A stretch of 64,000 bases of DNA, taken from contig CAVUOD010000005.1 in assembly GCA_963743015.1 (NCBI GenBank), positions 49,689-113,688 on the forward strand, in the 5' to 3' direction. How positions within the stretch are numbered: position 1 is the first letter of the stretch; every line of letters starts with the position of its first letter. Made by a program: the position numbers and the translations under genes. The stretch is from CAVSRC01 sp963743015 (GTDB lineage: Bacteria > Pseudomonadota > Alphaproteobacteria > Rhizobiales > Kaistiaceae). Positions 17,771-26,496 of this stretch are shown here, one piece after another. The notes beneath the pieces are model-generated. The model searched no databases. It saw nothing but the letters and a program-made list of their open reading frames with translations, and was not told the origin of the DNA.

Positions 17771-19185
17771 GTGCCTACGACATCGACGCCCTGAAGAAAG
17801 AACTCGACGGCATCAAGGTCGAGGACCATCCGGCCATCGTCAAGCAGAAGAGCCGCGACTTCTACTGGTACTCACCGGTGCTCAAGCGCCAGCTCGACCA
17901 CGTCACCGGCGACATCATCGTCTCGCCGAAGAGCGAGGCAGAGGTCGTGCGCTTGCTCAAGACCTGCTTCGAACTCGGCGTGCCCGTCACCCCGCGCGGC
18001 ACCGGCACCGGCAATTACGGCCAGGCCATGCCGCTTTCCGGCGGTGTCGTGCTCAGCCTCGCAGACATGAATGCGGTGAAATCGATCGCCCCCGGCCGCG
18101 TCGTTGCCGAGCCCGGCGCCATCATCGCCCAGATCGACAGACAGACCCGCGCCGACAGCCGGCAGGAACTGCGTATGCATCCTTCCACCGCCGCTACCGC
18201 GACGATTGCCGGCTTCATCGCCGGCGGATCTGGCGGTATCGGCTCGATCAACTGGGGCGGATTGCGCAATATCGGCAATGTTCTCGGCATGCGCATCGTC
18301 ACCATGGAGACCGAGCCGCGCGTGCTGGAACTCGAAGGCTGGGACCTGCTCAAGGTGATGCACGCCTACGGCACCAACGGCATCATCACCGAGGTCGATG
18401 CACCGCTTGACGCCGCCTATGACTGGATCGACGTCATCGTCGGCTACGACGACTACATGGACGCGGTGCGCTTCGCCGATCTCATCGCCAACGAGGACGG
18501 ACTTCTGTTCAAGGAGATCGCCGTCGTCGCCGCACCGGTGCCGCACGACTATTTCCTGCGCCACCAGAAGTTTCTGCGCCGCGAGCACTCGGTCGTTCTG
18601 CTGATGGTCGCGCCGCATGCGCTGTCGCCATTCCTGGCGCTTGCCGCACGCGAGAAGGCCGAGATCCTCTTCCGCGCCGACACCGCCAGCCCTGAAGAAA
18701 AGAAGGGGCTGCCGCCGGTCTACGAGCTTGCCTGGAACCACACGACGCTCAGGGCGCTGCGCGTCGACCCGACCATCACCTATCTGCAGACCCAATACGG
18801 CTTCCCGGATCATGTGAAGACGATCGCGGCCCTCGCCGAGTTGCTCGGCGACGAGGTGCCCGGCCATCTCGAATTCGTCCGCTTCGACGGCAAGGTCTCC
18901 GCCGCCGGCCTGCCCATGGTCCGCTATTCGAGCGACGAGCGCCTCGACGATCTGGTCAGGATCCACGCGGACCACGGCGTCCCTGTTTTCAATCCGCATC
19001 GCTACACGCTGGAAGAGGGCGGCATGAAGAAGACCGACGCGGTGCAGCTCGCCTTCAAGAAGGAAGCCGACCCCAAGGGCCTGCTCAACCCCGGCAAGAT
19101 GATCGCCTGGGAGAACCCGGATTTCGATCTGGATTCCGATCAGGTCTATCTCTTCCCCGGCCTCCAGCGGACGGCTGCGGAGTGA
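17767..19185 (+). CDS. FAD-binding oxidoreductase (FAD_binding_4, GlcD/VAO type), paralogue B
   Basis: A 472-residue flavoenzyme, paralogous to 6214-7602. Near the N-terminus it reads KQKSRDFYWYSPVLKRQ, then PRGTGTGNYGQAMPLSGG for FAD-diphosphate binding and MHPSTAATATIAGFIAGGSGGIGS for the second flavin contact. The C-terminus has KEADPKGLLNPGKM. The start overlaps the stop of the amidohydrolase gene by four bases (ATGA), so the two products are probably made together and act in one pathway: transport, ring hydrolysis, then flavin-linked oxidation. A reductase gene follows after a single base. The actual substrate is unknown. Confidence 0.88.
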   Translation: MSAYDIDALKKELDGIKVEDHPAIVKQKSRDFYWYSPVLKRQLDHVTGDIIVSPKSEAEVVRLLKTCFELGVPVTPRGTGTGNYGQAMPLSGGVVLSLADMNAVKSIAPGRVVAEPGAIIAQIDRQTRADSRQELRMHPSTAATATIAGFIAGGSGGIGSINWGGLRNIGNVLGMRIVTMETEPRVLELEGWDLLKVMHAYGTNGIITEVDAPLDAAYDWIDVIVGYDDYMDAVRFADLIANEDGLLFKEIAVVAAPVPHDYFLRHQKFLRREHSVVLLMVAPHALSPFLALAAREKAEILFRADTASPEEKKGLPPVYELAWNHTTLRALRVDPTITYLQTQYGFPDHVKTIAALAELLGDEVPGHLEFVRFDGKVSAAGLPMVRYSSDERLDDLVRIHADHGVPVFNPHRYTLEEGGMKKTDAVQLAFKKEADPKGLLNPGKMIAWENPDFDLDSDQVYLFPGLQRTAAE

Positions 19186-19186
19186 A

Positions 19187-19768
19187 ATGCGCACGCTTGT
19201 CCTCTTCGCCCACCCGGTCGAAACCAGTTTCGCCGCGGCGGCGCATCGCACCATCGTCGAGACCCTGACCGCCGCCGGCCACGAGGTCGACGACTGCGAC
19301 CTCTATGCCGAAGGCTTCAATCCGGTTCTCTCGCGCGAGGAGCGGCTTGGCTATCACGACGTCGAAACCTGCACCAAGCCGGTTCAGCAATATGTCGACC
19401 GCCTGCGCGCTGCGGAGGCGCTGGTGCTGAACTTCCCCGTCTGGAACTACGGCTACCCGGCGATCCTCAAGGGCTTCTTCGATCGCGTCTTCCTGCCCGG
19501 CGTCTCCTTCAGGCTCGCCAACGGCCGCACCTGGCCGAACCTTTCCAATATCCGCAAGCTCGCCGCTGTTGTCACTTATGGCGGCGATCGCTGGCGCACG
19601 CTGCTCATGGGCGACCCGCCGAAAAAGGTGGTCAAGCGCGCGGTGCGCGCCGTCTGCCACCCGCTGGTCAAGACCCGCTACATCGCCCTCCACGACATGA
19701 ACCGCAACAGCGAGGCGGTCTGCGCCGCCTTCCTCGAGCGGGTGGCGCGCGAGATGCGGACATTTTAG
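19187..19768 (+). CDS. NAD(P)H oxidoreductase, flavodoxin fold (NQO1/KefF/MdaB-like)
   Basis: A 193-residue flavodoxin-2 family protein. The N-terminal FMN/FAD-binding strand and loop MRTLVLFAHPVETSFAAAAH are typical, as are the central NFPVWNYGYPAILKGFFDRVFLPG, which contains the WxYxxPAxLKGxxDRV block of quinone reductases, and the GGDRW region near residue 130. Such enzymes reduce quinones or serve as ancillary flavin reductases. It starts one base after the flavoenzyme stop and is the last gene of the transporter-amidohydrolase operon. It may pass electrons to or from the preceding flavoenzyme, but no direct evidence is in the sequence. Confidence 0.87.
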   Translation: MRTLVLFAHPVETSFAAAAHRTIVETLTAAGHEVDDCDLYAEGFNPVLSREERLGYHDVETCTKPVQQYVDRLRAAEALVLNFPVWNYGYPAILKGFFDRVFLPGVSFRLANGRTWPNLSNIRKLAAVVTYGGDRWRTLLMGDPPKKVVKRAVRAVCHPLVKTRYIALHDMNRNSEAVCAAFLERVAREMRTF

Positions 19769-19825
19769 ACCCTTGACAAAGGTTGCGGGGGCTCGCGACC
19801 GTCACACAGCCTTCATGTTTATTGT

Positions 19826-19837
19826 TTAGGTCGCTAA
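19826..19837. promoter_or_regulatory. Palindrome at the ribosome-site position of the MarR gene
   Basis: TTAG-GTCG-CTAA lies 4 bases upstream of the MarR ATG. Its core AGGTCGCT is identical to the core of the palindrome before the other MarR gene at 41543. It could be an autoregulatory site; short length keeps confidence low. Confidence 0.3.
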
Positions 19838-19841
19838 CTTC

Positions 19842-20339
19842 ATGGGGTTCGATCACCGCCGGACAATCACGCACAGGCTCGCCCAGGCAGCACATGCCTA
19901 TCGGGTGCGGGCGGGGAGTCAGTTGTCCCGCATCAACCTCCATTCCGGCCAGGAGACCCTGCTCAAGGCCCTTTCCGGCGCCGACGGCATGTCGATGAGC
20001 GACCTTGCCGCCGCCCTCGGCGTTCAGCCGCCGACCGTCACCAAGATGATCAGCCGGCTTGCCGCCCAGGATTATGTCGAACGCCGCCCCGCGCCGGGCG
20101 ACGGCCGCCAGGCCCAGGTGTTCCTCACCGAGCGCGGCCGCGACATCATCGGGCAGATCGACAAGCTGTGGAAGCGGATCGAGAAGACGGCGCTGGCCGG
20201 CGTCGACGACAAGGACCGCAAGCGCCTGCGCAAGCTGTTGCGCCAGGTCGAGCGCAATCTCGGCACGGTCAAGGACGACCATGCAGCCGACGCCGACAAT
20301 GACGACGGCGAGGGCGAAGAGACCGCCGTCGCGACCTGA
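19842..20339 (+). CDS. MarR family transcriptional regulator
   Basis: A 165-residue winged-helix regulator. The DNA-binding part reads MSMSDLAAALGVQPPTVTKMISRLAAQDYVERRPAPGDGRQAQVFLTE across residues about 48-96, with the arginine-rich wing of the family. The C-terminal helix (RKRLRKLLRQVERNL) serves dimerisation, and the protein ends in an unusual acidic tail DDHAADADNDDGEGEE. It follows the transporter operon after 73 bases and precedes an SDR gene after 99 bases, so it may control either side. The ligand is unknown; many relatives sense phenolic or aromatic acids. Confidence 0.88.
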   Translation: MGFDHRRTITHRLAQAAHAYRVRAGSQLSRINLHSGQETLLKALSGADGMSMSDLAAALGVQPPTVTKMISRLAAQDYVERRPAPGDGRQAQVFLTERGRDIIGQIDKLWKRIEKTALAGVDDKDRKRLRKLLRQVERNLGTVKDDHAADADNDDGEGEETAVAT

Positions 20340-20438
20340 TTCGGCAATTCGGGGCCTGGCCGGCCCGGCGCGGCAATTGCTTCCCATCCCGACACCGGAC
20401 TACGATCCGGACCCGACCATCCAGCCAGCAGGTTTCCC

Positions 20439-21194
20439 GTGCCGATCAAATTCGATTTTTCCAACCGTATTGCGGTCATCACCGGCGGCGCTCAGGGCAT
20501 CGGCCGCGCCGTGGCCGAGCGCCTGCTCGACGGCGGCGCCGCCGTCGCCCTCTGGGACCAGGACAAGGCGCTGGCCGAAGCGACCGCTGACGAGCTGTCC
20601 GCCCGGGGCAAGGTCGTCGCTTTCGGCGTCGACGTCTCCGACGAAATCCAGGTGGACGACGCCAAGGCCAGGACGCTCCAGGCGCTCGGCCCCGTCGACA
20701 TTCTGGTCAACAATGCCGGCGTCGCCGGCCGCAACGCCAATGTCGCCGACTATCCCATCGACGAGTGGGACCGCGTCATCCGCATCAATCTGCGCAGCCA
20801 GTTCCTCTGCTGCCGCGCCTTCGTCGGCGACATGATCGCGCGCGACTACGGCCGCATCGCCAATGTCGCCTCCATTGCCGGCAAGGAGGGCAACCCCACC
20901 GCCTCGTCCTATTCGGCCTCCAAGGCCGGCGTCATCGCGCTCACCAAATCGCTGGCCAAGGAGACCGCCGGCAAGAACATCTCGGTCAATGCCATCACTC
21001 CGGTGACCGCCAATACGCGCATTCTCGAGCAGGTCACCCAGGCGCACATCGATTACATGCTGTCGAAGATTCCGCGCGGCCGCTTCGTCACCGTCGAGGA
21101 GATCGCCGCCACGATCGCCTTCATGGTGTCGGACGAGTGCTCCTTCACCACCGGCTTCACCTTCGACATCTCCGGCGGCCGTGCCACCTACTGA
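20439..21194 (+). CDS. Short-chain dehydrogenase/reductase (SDR), FabG/sugar-acid type
   Basis: A 251-residue classical SDR starting with GTG at 20439 (AGCAGG upstream). The cofactor loop is VITGGAQGIGRAVAE near residues 13-27, followed by LWDQD as the acidic NAD-selecting position, NNAGVAG, and ASIAGKEGNPTASSYSASKAG with the catalytic Ser, Tyr and Lys. The C-terminus FTTGFTFDISGGRATY is typical. The acidic residue after the second strand suggests NAD rather than NADP. Close relatives act on sugar acids or 2-keto-3-deoxy acids. With the neighbouring hydroxyacid dehydrogenase and DenD-like gene this fits a sugar-acid pathway, but the substrate is not proven. Confidence 0.88.
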   Translation: MPIKFDFSNRIAVITGGAQGIGRAVAERLLDGGAAVALWDQDKALAEATADELSARGKVVAFGVDVSDEIQVDDAKARTLQALGPVDILVNNAGVAGRNANVADYPIDEWDRVIRINLRSQFLCCRAFVGDMIARDYGRIANVASIAGKEGNPTASSYSASKAGVIALTKSLAKETAGKNISVNAITPVTANTRILEQVTQAHIDYMLSKIPRGRFVTVEEIAATIAFMVSDECSFTTGFTFDISGGRATY

Positions 21195-21248
21195 AGCCGC
21201 CCCCTCGCCGGGCGGCGCGCCGGTCCACCACGCACCAGCAGGACATCG

Positions 21249-22154
21249 TTGGTGACGGCGCGCCACCTGCCGCTCACGCCCGAGGAGACGGCTGTCCGCG
21301 TGCGCGGCATCGCGCTCATTGTGGCCGCCGTCTTCTGCTTCGCCCTGCTAGACACATCGGCAAAATACGCCGCCAGTCACGGCGTGCCCTCGCTCGAAAT
21401 CGCCTGGTTCCGCTACAGCGTCAATCTGGTCATCGCGGTTGTGGTCTTGCAGCCTTGGCGGCATTGGTCGGACTACATCACCAGACACCCATGGCTGCAG
21501 GCTTGGCGCGGTCTCTTTCTGCTCGGCGCCACCGTCTTCAACTTCTTCGCCGTCCGTTACCTGCCGCTGGCCACGACCGGCTCGATCATGTTCGCCGGAC
21601 CCCTGCTCGCCACCGCCTTTGCCGGACCTGTCCTCGGCGAATGGCCGGGCCCGCGCCGCTGGGCCGCTGTCGCCGTCGGCTTCGTCGGAGTGCTCATCGT
21701 CATCCAGCCCGAGCCTGCCTCATTCAACCCGGCAGCCCTGCTCTCTGTGGCCTCTGCATTGAGCTACGCGGGCTACTCGCTTTCCACCCGCGTGCTGGCC
21801 GCCACCGACAGCACGGCCGGCATGCTGATCTATGCAGCCGCGCTGGCAACGATCCTGCTGACGCCGGCCCTGCCAACCATCTGGGTCACGCCGTCGCTCT
21901 GGCAGGTCGCCTTGGCCCTTCTCGCCACCGGCCTGCTCGGCGGTATCGGACACTGGTTCCTGATCATCGCCCATCGCGACGCACCGCCCACCGTGCTGGC
22001 GCCTTTCAACTACACGCAGCTGCTGTGGATGATGGGTTTCGGCTATCTGGTCTTCGGCAACCTGCCCGGTCCCGGCACGCTGATCGGCGCCGGCCTGATC
22101 GTCGCCAGCGGCCTCTATGCGCTCTACCGCGAGCGCATCCGCCGCGACCGCTGA
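21249..22154 (+). CDS. EamA/DMT-family transporter
   Basis: A 301-residue membrane protein of the drug/metabolite transporter superfamily. About ten hydrophobic segments form two EamA repeats; the first begins GIALIVAAVFCFALLDTSAKY and the second ALLSVASALSYAGYSLSTRVLA. The family proline/glycine-rich elements (PLATTGSIMFAGPLLATAFAGPVLGE) and the end (GAGLIVASGLYALYRERIRR) are present. The start could be the TTG at 21249 or the adjoining GTG at 21252; AGGA lies just upstream. Such proteins export or import small metabolites. It lies between dehydrogenase genes in the same direction and may move the pathway substrate, though its specificity cannot be inferred. Confidence 0.87.
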   Translation: MVTARHLPLTPEETAVRVRGIALIVAAVFCFALLDTSAKYAASHGVPSLEIAWFRYSVNLVIAVVVLQPWRHWSDYITRHPWLQAWRGLFLLGATVFNFFAVRYLPLATTGSIMFAGPLLATAFAGPVLGEWPGPRRWAAVAVGFVGVLIVIQPEPASFNPAALLSVASALSYAGYSLSTRVLAATDSTAGMLIYAAALATILLTPALPTIWVTPSLWQVALALLATGLLGGIGHWFLIIAHRDAPPTVLAPFNYTQLLWMMGFGYLVFGNLPGPGTLIGAGLIVASGLYALYRERIRRDR

Positions 22155-22216
22155 CATCATCTTGCGATCGTGCCGCCGACGGATAGACTTCCCGCCTCAC
22201 CTTGCGGAGGCGTCCA

Positions 22217-23179
22217 TTGGACAAGATCGACGTGATTGTCGCCGGCCAATTGCCGGCGAAGACCGAAAGCACGCTCGCCGCGACCTTCAAGATTTACCCG
22301 CTGGGCCACGCTGACGCGCTCCCGCCCGAGGTCGCCGCGAAGGCCCGCGGCATCGCCCGCGGCGCTCATTTCACCATCGATGGCGCGCTGATCGCAGCCC
22401 TGCCCAGGCTCGAGATCATCGCCAATTTCGGCGTCGGCTATGACGGCATCGACCTTGCCGCCTGCGCCGCGCGCGGCATCCTCGTCACCAATACGCCCGA
22501 CGTGCTGACCGAGGAGGTCGCCGATACCACGCTCGCCCTGCTCTTGATGACGGTACGCGAGTATTCCGCCGCCGAGCGCTATCTGCGCGCCGGCAAATGG
22601 GCAAGCGACGGCCCCTACCCGCTGACCCGTGCCACGCTGCGCGACCGCACCGTCGGCATCGCCGGCCTCGGGCGCATCGGCGCCGCCGTCGCCCGCCGGC
22701 TTGATGCCATGCAGGTGCCGGTCGTCTATCACAACCGCACCAGGCGCGACGACGTCCCCCACCGGCACTATGCCGATCTCGCTGAGATGGCCAAGGATGT
22801 CGATACGCTGATCTCCATCCTGCCCGGCGGCCATCACACCGAGAAGCTGATCGGCGCCGCCATCTTCAAGGCGCTCGGGCCGCGCGGCATCCTCGTCAAC
22901 ATCGGCCGCGGCAGCGTCGTCGACGAGCCGGCACTGATCGCCGCTTTGACGGACGGCACCATCATGGCCGCCGGCCTCGACGTCTTTGCCGATGAACCGA
23001 ATGTGCCGCCGACGCTGATGGCGCTGCCCAATGCCGTGCTCCTGCCCCATGTCGGCTCGGCCTCGCTCTACACCCGCGACGCCATGGGCCAGCTCTGCAT
23101 CGACAATCTGGTCAGCTGGTTTTCCGCCGGCAAACCGCTGACGCCCGTGCCGGAGACGCCGTGGCAGGCGAAAGGCTAG
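22217..23179 (+). CDS. D-2-hydroxyacid dehydrogenase (glyoxylate/hydroxypyruvate reductase type)
   Basis: A 320-residue NAD(P)-dependent dehydrogenase. The TTG at 22217 is chosen because GGAGG lies six bases upstream, better than the TTG at 22202. The nucleotide site VGIAGLGRIGAAVARRL lies near residue 145, followed by YHNRTRRDD; the arginine-type second strand favours NADP. The catalytic triad is complete: arginine in NIGRGSVVDE, glutamate in ADEPNVPPTL and histidine in LLPHVGSAS. The family interconverts 2-keto and D-2-hydroxy acids such as hydroxypyruvate and D-glycerate. The gene ends five bases before the convergent DenD-like gene. Confidence 0.9.
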   Translation: MDKIDVIVAGQLPAKTESTLAATFKIYPLGHADALPPEVAAKARGIARGAHFTIDGALIAALPRLEIIANFGVGYDGIDLAACAARGILVTNTPDVLTEEVADTTLALLLMTVREYSAAERYLRAGKWASDGPYPLTRATLRDRTVGIAGLGRIGAAVARRLDAMQVPVVYHNRTRRDDVPHRHYADLAEMAKDVDTLISILPGGHHTEKLIGAAIFKALGPRGILVNIGRGSVVDEPALIAALTDGTIMAAGLDVFADEPNVPPTLMALPNAVLLPHVGSASLYTRDAMGQLCIDNLVSWFSAGKPLTPVPETPWQAKG

Positions 23180-23183
23180 GCCG

Positions 23184-24167
23184 TCACTTCGCCCACGTCC
23201 CGCCGAGTTCGTCCGCGATGTGGACGCGGATGATCTCCTCGAAGCTGGTCTCCGCCTTGAAGCCCAGCGCAATCGCGCGCTCGGGCGCGAAGTTGCGCGG
23301 CCAGCCGGCGACGATGCCCATGATCGTGGGATCCGGCTCATGGCGGATGCGCTTGGCCACCGCATCGCCCGCCACCTTGGCGAGCGCCGCGATCTGCTCG
23401 GCCACCGTCACCGACACGCCCGGCATCGACAGGTTGCGCCGCGCCCCGAGCCTTGACCCCTCCAGCCCCGCTGCGTGGATCAGGAAGCCGACGGCCGAGC
23501 GCGGGCTGGCATGCCAGTGGCGCACATCCTCGCTGACCGGCAGGATCGCTTCCTGGCCGGCGAGCGGCTCGCGAATGATGCCGGAGAAGAAGCCCGAGGC
23601 CGCCTTGTTGGGCTTGCCCGGACGCACGCAGATCGTCGGCAGGCGGATGCCGACGCCATCCATGAAGCCGCGCCGCGTGTAGTCGGCAAGCAGCAGCTCG
23701 CTGATCGCCTTCTGGGTGCCGTAGGAGGTGAGCGGCGTTTCGAAGAACTCATCGCCGATCGCCTCCGGAAACGGCGCTCCGAACACGGCGATCGACGAGG
23801 TGAAGACGACGCGTGGGCAATAGCCGTCGCCGGCCTTGCGGATCGCTTCGAAGAGCATCCGCGTCCCGTCGAGATTGACCCGGTAGCCCTTGTCGAAATC
23901 GGCCTCGGCCTCGCCCGAGACGATCGCGGCGAGATGGAAGATCACGTCCGGCCGCGTCGCGACCAGGCTTTCTGCCACGCCGGGCGCGGCGAGGTCGGCA
24001 TCGCGCGTATCGACCCTGAAGGGCACACCGGTCGGTAGCGTCGGCTCTACCCAATCGACCAGATTGAGGCGATCGATGGCTTTGCCGGCAAGCCCGCCGT
24101 CCTTGATCAGCCGCTTGGTCAGCTTGGCGCCGACCATGCCGGAAGCACCGATGATGAGGATATGCAT
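23184..24167 (-). CDS. denD: D-erythronate dehydrogenase-like NAD-dependent epimerase/dehydratase (DenD)
   Basis: A 327-residue extended SDR. The start at 24167 is chosen because the Rossmann motif begins at once (MHILIIGASGMVGAKLTKRL); the longer frame upstream is an antisense artefact of the neighbouring gene. FHLAAIVSGEAEADFDKGYRVN, VVFTSSIAVFGA and the catalytic YGTQKAISE (Tyr-x-x-x-Lys) are intact, as is IRLPTICVRPGKPN. This set of motifs matches DenD, which oxidises D-erythronate at C2 in tetronate catabolism. A kinase or isomerase partner (DtnK, OtnI) is not in the window, so the role is likely but not secure. It forms a minus-strand cluster with the next three genes. Confidence 0.82.
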   Translation of the reverse strand: MHILIIGASGMVGAKLTKRLIKDGGLAGKAIDRLNLVDWVEPTLPTGVPFRVDTRDADLAAPGVAESLVATRPDVIFHLAAIVSGEAEADFDKGYRVNLDGTRMLFEAIRKAGDGYCPRVVFTSSIAVFGAPFPEAIGDEFFETPLTSYGTQKAISELLLADYTRRGFMDGVGIRLPTICVRPGKPNKAASGFFSGIIREPLAGQEAILPVSEDVRHWHASPRSAVGFLIHAAGLEGSRLGARRNLSMPGVSVTVAEQIAALAKVAGDAVAKRIRHEPDPTIMGIVAGWPRNFAPERAIALGFKAETSFEEIIRVHIADELGGTWAK

Positions 24168-24189
24168 CGTCTTTGGTTCGTTGCCGGGT

Positions 24190-24942
24190 CTAGAGCGCGA
24201 AGCCGCCGTCGACGAGATGGATATGGCCGGTAGTGAAGGTGGATTCGTCGGAGGCGAGATAGAGCGCCGTCCAGGCGACCTCTTCCGCCGTGCCGATGCG
24301 CCCCATCGGCTGGCGGTCGACGAAGGCCTGGCGGATTTCCTCGACCGGCTTGCCCTGAACCCTGGCCTGTTCGGCGATGCGGCCGTCGAGCGACGGCGAC
24401 TGGATGGTGCCCGGGCAGATGGCATTGCAGCGCACGCCCTGGCGGATGAAATCGGCCGCCACCGCCTTGGTCAGGCCGATCACCGCAGCCTTCGAAGCGC
24501 CGTAGACATAGCGGTTGGGAATGCCGCGCACCGACGAGGCGCCCGAAGCGACATTGACGATCGATCCGCCCCCCTTGTCCAGCATGCCCGGCAGGAAGGC
24601 ATGGATCATGCGGTGCATCGACTTCACGTTGACGTCGAAGGAGAAGTCCCAGTCCTCTTCCGAGGTGGTCAGCACCGTGCCGTGGTGGACGAAGCCGGCG
24701 CAGTTGAACAGCACGTCAACCGGTGCGGTCGCTGCCGCAAACGCACGCACGGCCTCGCTGTCGCGCACATTGAGCAAATGGGTCTCGGCAACACCGTGCT
24801 CCTTGAGGTCCGCCATCAATTCAGGCTTCAGGTCGGTCGCGATCACATGCGCGCCCTCCGCCGCGAAGAGAAGTGCCGTTGCCCGGCCGATGCCCGCGCC
24901 GCAGGCGGTCAGTAACGCGCGCTTGCCCTTCAGTCTGTCCAT
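24190..24942 (-). CDS. Short-chain dehydrogenase, BDH2/DHRS6-like
   Basis: A 250-residue SDR. The cofactor loop is LLTACGAGIGRATALLF; IATDLKPE supplies the acidic NAD-specific residue. The block DVLFNCAGFVHHGTVL, with the DWDFSFDVNVKSM that follows, is characteristic of the BDH2/DHRS6 branch, as is the catalytic NRYVYGASKAAVIGLTKAVAADF. ICPGTIQSPSLDGRI and FTTGHIHLVDGG complete the family picture. Bacterial members oxidise 3-hydroxy acids or 2-keto-3-deoxy sugar acids with NAD. It lies 22 bases upstream of the DenD-like gene in the same direction, so joint use in sugar-acid breakdown is likely. Confidence 0.87.
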   Translation of the reverse strand: MDRLKGKRALLTACGAGIGRATALLFAAEGAHVIATDLKPELMADLKEHGVAETHLLNVRDSEAVRAFAAATAPVDVLFNCAGFVHHGTVLTTSEEDWDFSFDVNVKSMHRMIHAFLPGMLDKGGGSIVNVASGASSVRGIPNRYVYGASKAAVIGLTKAVAADFIRQGVRCNAICPGTIQSPSLDGRIAEQARVQGKPVEEIRQAFVDRQPMGRIGTAEEVAWTALYLASDESTFTTGHIHLVDGGFAL

Positions 24943-24967
24943 GCTTCTGGTTCCCTTTCCCTTGTCA

Positions 24968-25660
24968 TCAAACCCTGAATGCTGCGAGTTCTTGCTTCTG
25001 CGCGCCGGCTTCGTCGAAATTCTCCGGCTGCAGCCATGCCTCGAAGGCCGCTTTCATCGCCGGCCAGTCGCCATCGGTCATCGCATACCAGGCGGTATCG
25101 CGGTTGCGGCCCTTGACGATCATGTGCTGGCGGAAGGTGCCCTCATAGGTGAAGCCGAAACGCTCGGCCGCCCGTCGCGACGGCGCATTGAGCGCATTGC
25201 ATTTCCATTCGTAGCGCCGGTAGCGCAGATCGTCGAAGACGTAGCGCGCCATCAGATACTGCGCTTCCGTGCCGGCGGCGGTGCGCTGCAAGAGCGGCGT
25301 ATAGACGACGTTACCCATCTCGATCACGCCCATCGCCGGGCGAATCTCCAACAGCGTCACGATGCCGAGCGCCCGGTCGCTCGCCTCCTCGACGACGGCA
25401 TAGGAAAACGGATCGAGCAGCACGGTGCGCTCGTCGACCCAGCGCAGGAAGGACGCCTCGTCGCGGAACGGGCCGTAGCCCATATAGGCCCAGATGTCGT
25501 CGTGCCCCTTGACCGCCATCCACAGCGACTCGGCGTGGCGCACGAGATCGAGTTTCTCGATCCGGCAGAAGCGGCCGCTGAGCCGCACGGCCTCGGGCCA
25601 ATCCGCCGGTGTCGCGTCGACCACGTCGCCGATCGGCAGCCCCTCGATTGTCTCTGTCAT
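24968..25660 (-). CDS. GNAT family N-acetyltransferase
   Basis: A 230-residue acetyltransferase of the RimJ/RimL-like branch. The start at 25660 overlaps the stop of the upstream gene (ATGA). The N-terminal part reads EAVRLSGRFCRIEKLDLVRHAESLW, the central strand SYAVVEEASDRALGIVTLLEI, and the acetyl-CoA pyrophosphate region MGNVVYTPLLQRTAAGTEA. The C-terminal KCNALNAPSRRAAERFGFTYEGTFRQHMIVKGRNRDTAWYAMTD is diagnostic for this group. Substrates may be a protein N-terminus or a small amine. No connection with the flanking metabolic genes is visible besides the overlap, which implies coupled expression. Confidence 0.87.
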   Translation of the reverse strand: MTETIEGLPIGDVVDATPADWPEAVRLSGRFCRIEKLDLVRHAESLWMAVKGHDDIWAYMGYGPFRDEASFLRWVDERTVLLDPFSYAVVEEASDRALGIVTLLEIRPAMGVIEMGNVVYTPLLQRTAAGTEAQYLMARYVFDDLRYRRYEWKCNALNAPSRRAAERFGFTYEGTFRQHMIVKGRNRDTAWYAMTDGDWPAMKAAFEAWLQPENFDEAGAQKQELAAFRV

Positions 25661-26496
25661 GACCCGCGCCCCGCCGCATCGGCCGCGAACAGCCGGTCGA
25701 GTTCGGCGCCAGATGCCGCGTCCTCGAAGGCCGTGAACGTGCCGGCATCGGCAATTTCCTTTGCCGACTTCATGAAGCCGGCCCATGCCATGCGCGCCAT
25801 GACGCCGCCGACGCTGATGCGCCGCACGCCGAGGTCGGCGAGAGCGGCGACAGTCAGTCCGCCAAGACCGATGGCGAGCACGTTGACGGGCTTGGGCGCG
25901 ACCGCCTTGACGACCGCCGCAATCTGATCTGCGGTTTTCAAATGCGGCGCGTAGAGGCAATCGGCGCCGGCCTCGGCGAAGGCGACAAGACGGCGGATGG
26001 TCTCGTGGAGCGGATCGGGAAGGCCGATCACAAAGCCCTCCGAGCGCCCGACGAGCAGAGCCTCGCCACCGTCCGCATCGATCGCCGCCCGCGCGGCTCT
26101 GACGCGGTGGACCGCCAGGTCGAGGTCGTACAGCGCCTTTTGCCGTGGAATCTGATCCTCGATCGAAACGGCGGCGACGCCGGTCGCCAGGCAGCGGCGA
26201 ACGCTCTCGGCAACCGCATCCGGCGAATCGCCATATCCATTCATGAAATCGGCGTTGAGCGGCAGGTCGCTCGCCTCCGCGATCGTGCGGATATGGTCGA
26301 GCATGAGATCGAGCGGCACGTCGCCATCGGAATAACCGAGGCTCCACGCCGCCCCCGAGCTGGTCGTCGCCAGCGCCTTGAAACCGAGGTGCTGCAGATA
26401 GCGCGCCGTGCCGACATCCCACGGATTGGGCAGTACAAAGCAGCCGCTCTCGTGTAGCGCCCGGAAAACCCGGCGTTTTTCGGAAACCGTCGCCAT
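25657..26496 (-). CDS. Isocitrate lyase/PEP mutase family protein
   Basis: A 279-residue TIM-barrel enzyme of the PEP mutase/isocitrate lyase superfamily. The ribosome site GGGGAGGG precedes the ATG at 26496. Motifs include LPNPWDVGTARYL, the metal-binding LNADFMNGYGD, GVAAVSIEDQIPRQ, and the LVGRSEGF region. The family lyase motif K(K/R)CGH is not present, so this is not a true isocitrate or methylisocitrate lyase. Uncharacterised members of this branch are called oxaloacetate decarboxylase or carboxyvinyl-carboxyphosphonate mutase without proof. It is first in the minus-strand cluster and divergent from the aminotransferase gene. Confidence 0.85.
   Translation of the reverse strand: MATVSEKRRVFRALHESGCFVLPNPWDVGTARYLQHLGFKALATTSSGAAWSLGYSDGDVPLDLMLDHIRTIAEASDLPLNADFMNGYGDSPDAVAESVRRCLATGVAAVSIEDQIPRQKALYDLDLAVHRVRAARAAIDADGGEALLVGRSEGFVIGLPDPLHETIRRLVAFAEAGADCLYAPHLKTADQIAAVVKAVAPKPVNVLAIGLGGLTVAALADLGVRRISVGGVMARMAWAGFMKSAKEIADAGTFTAFEDAASGAELDRLFAADAAGRGS

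Noticed and set aside
19773..19778. TTGACA as -35 box for the MarR gene
   Set aside because: No -10-like hexamer lies 15-19 bases downstream.
25657..26496. True isocitrate or methylisocitrate lyase
   Set aside because: The catalytic KKCGH/KRCGH motif is absent although the fold blocks are present.
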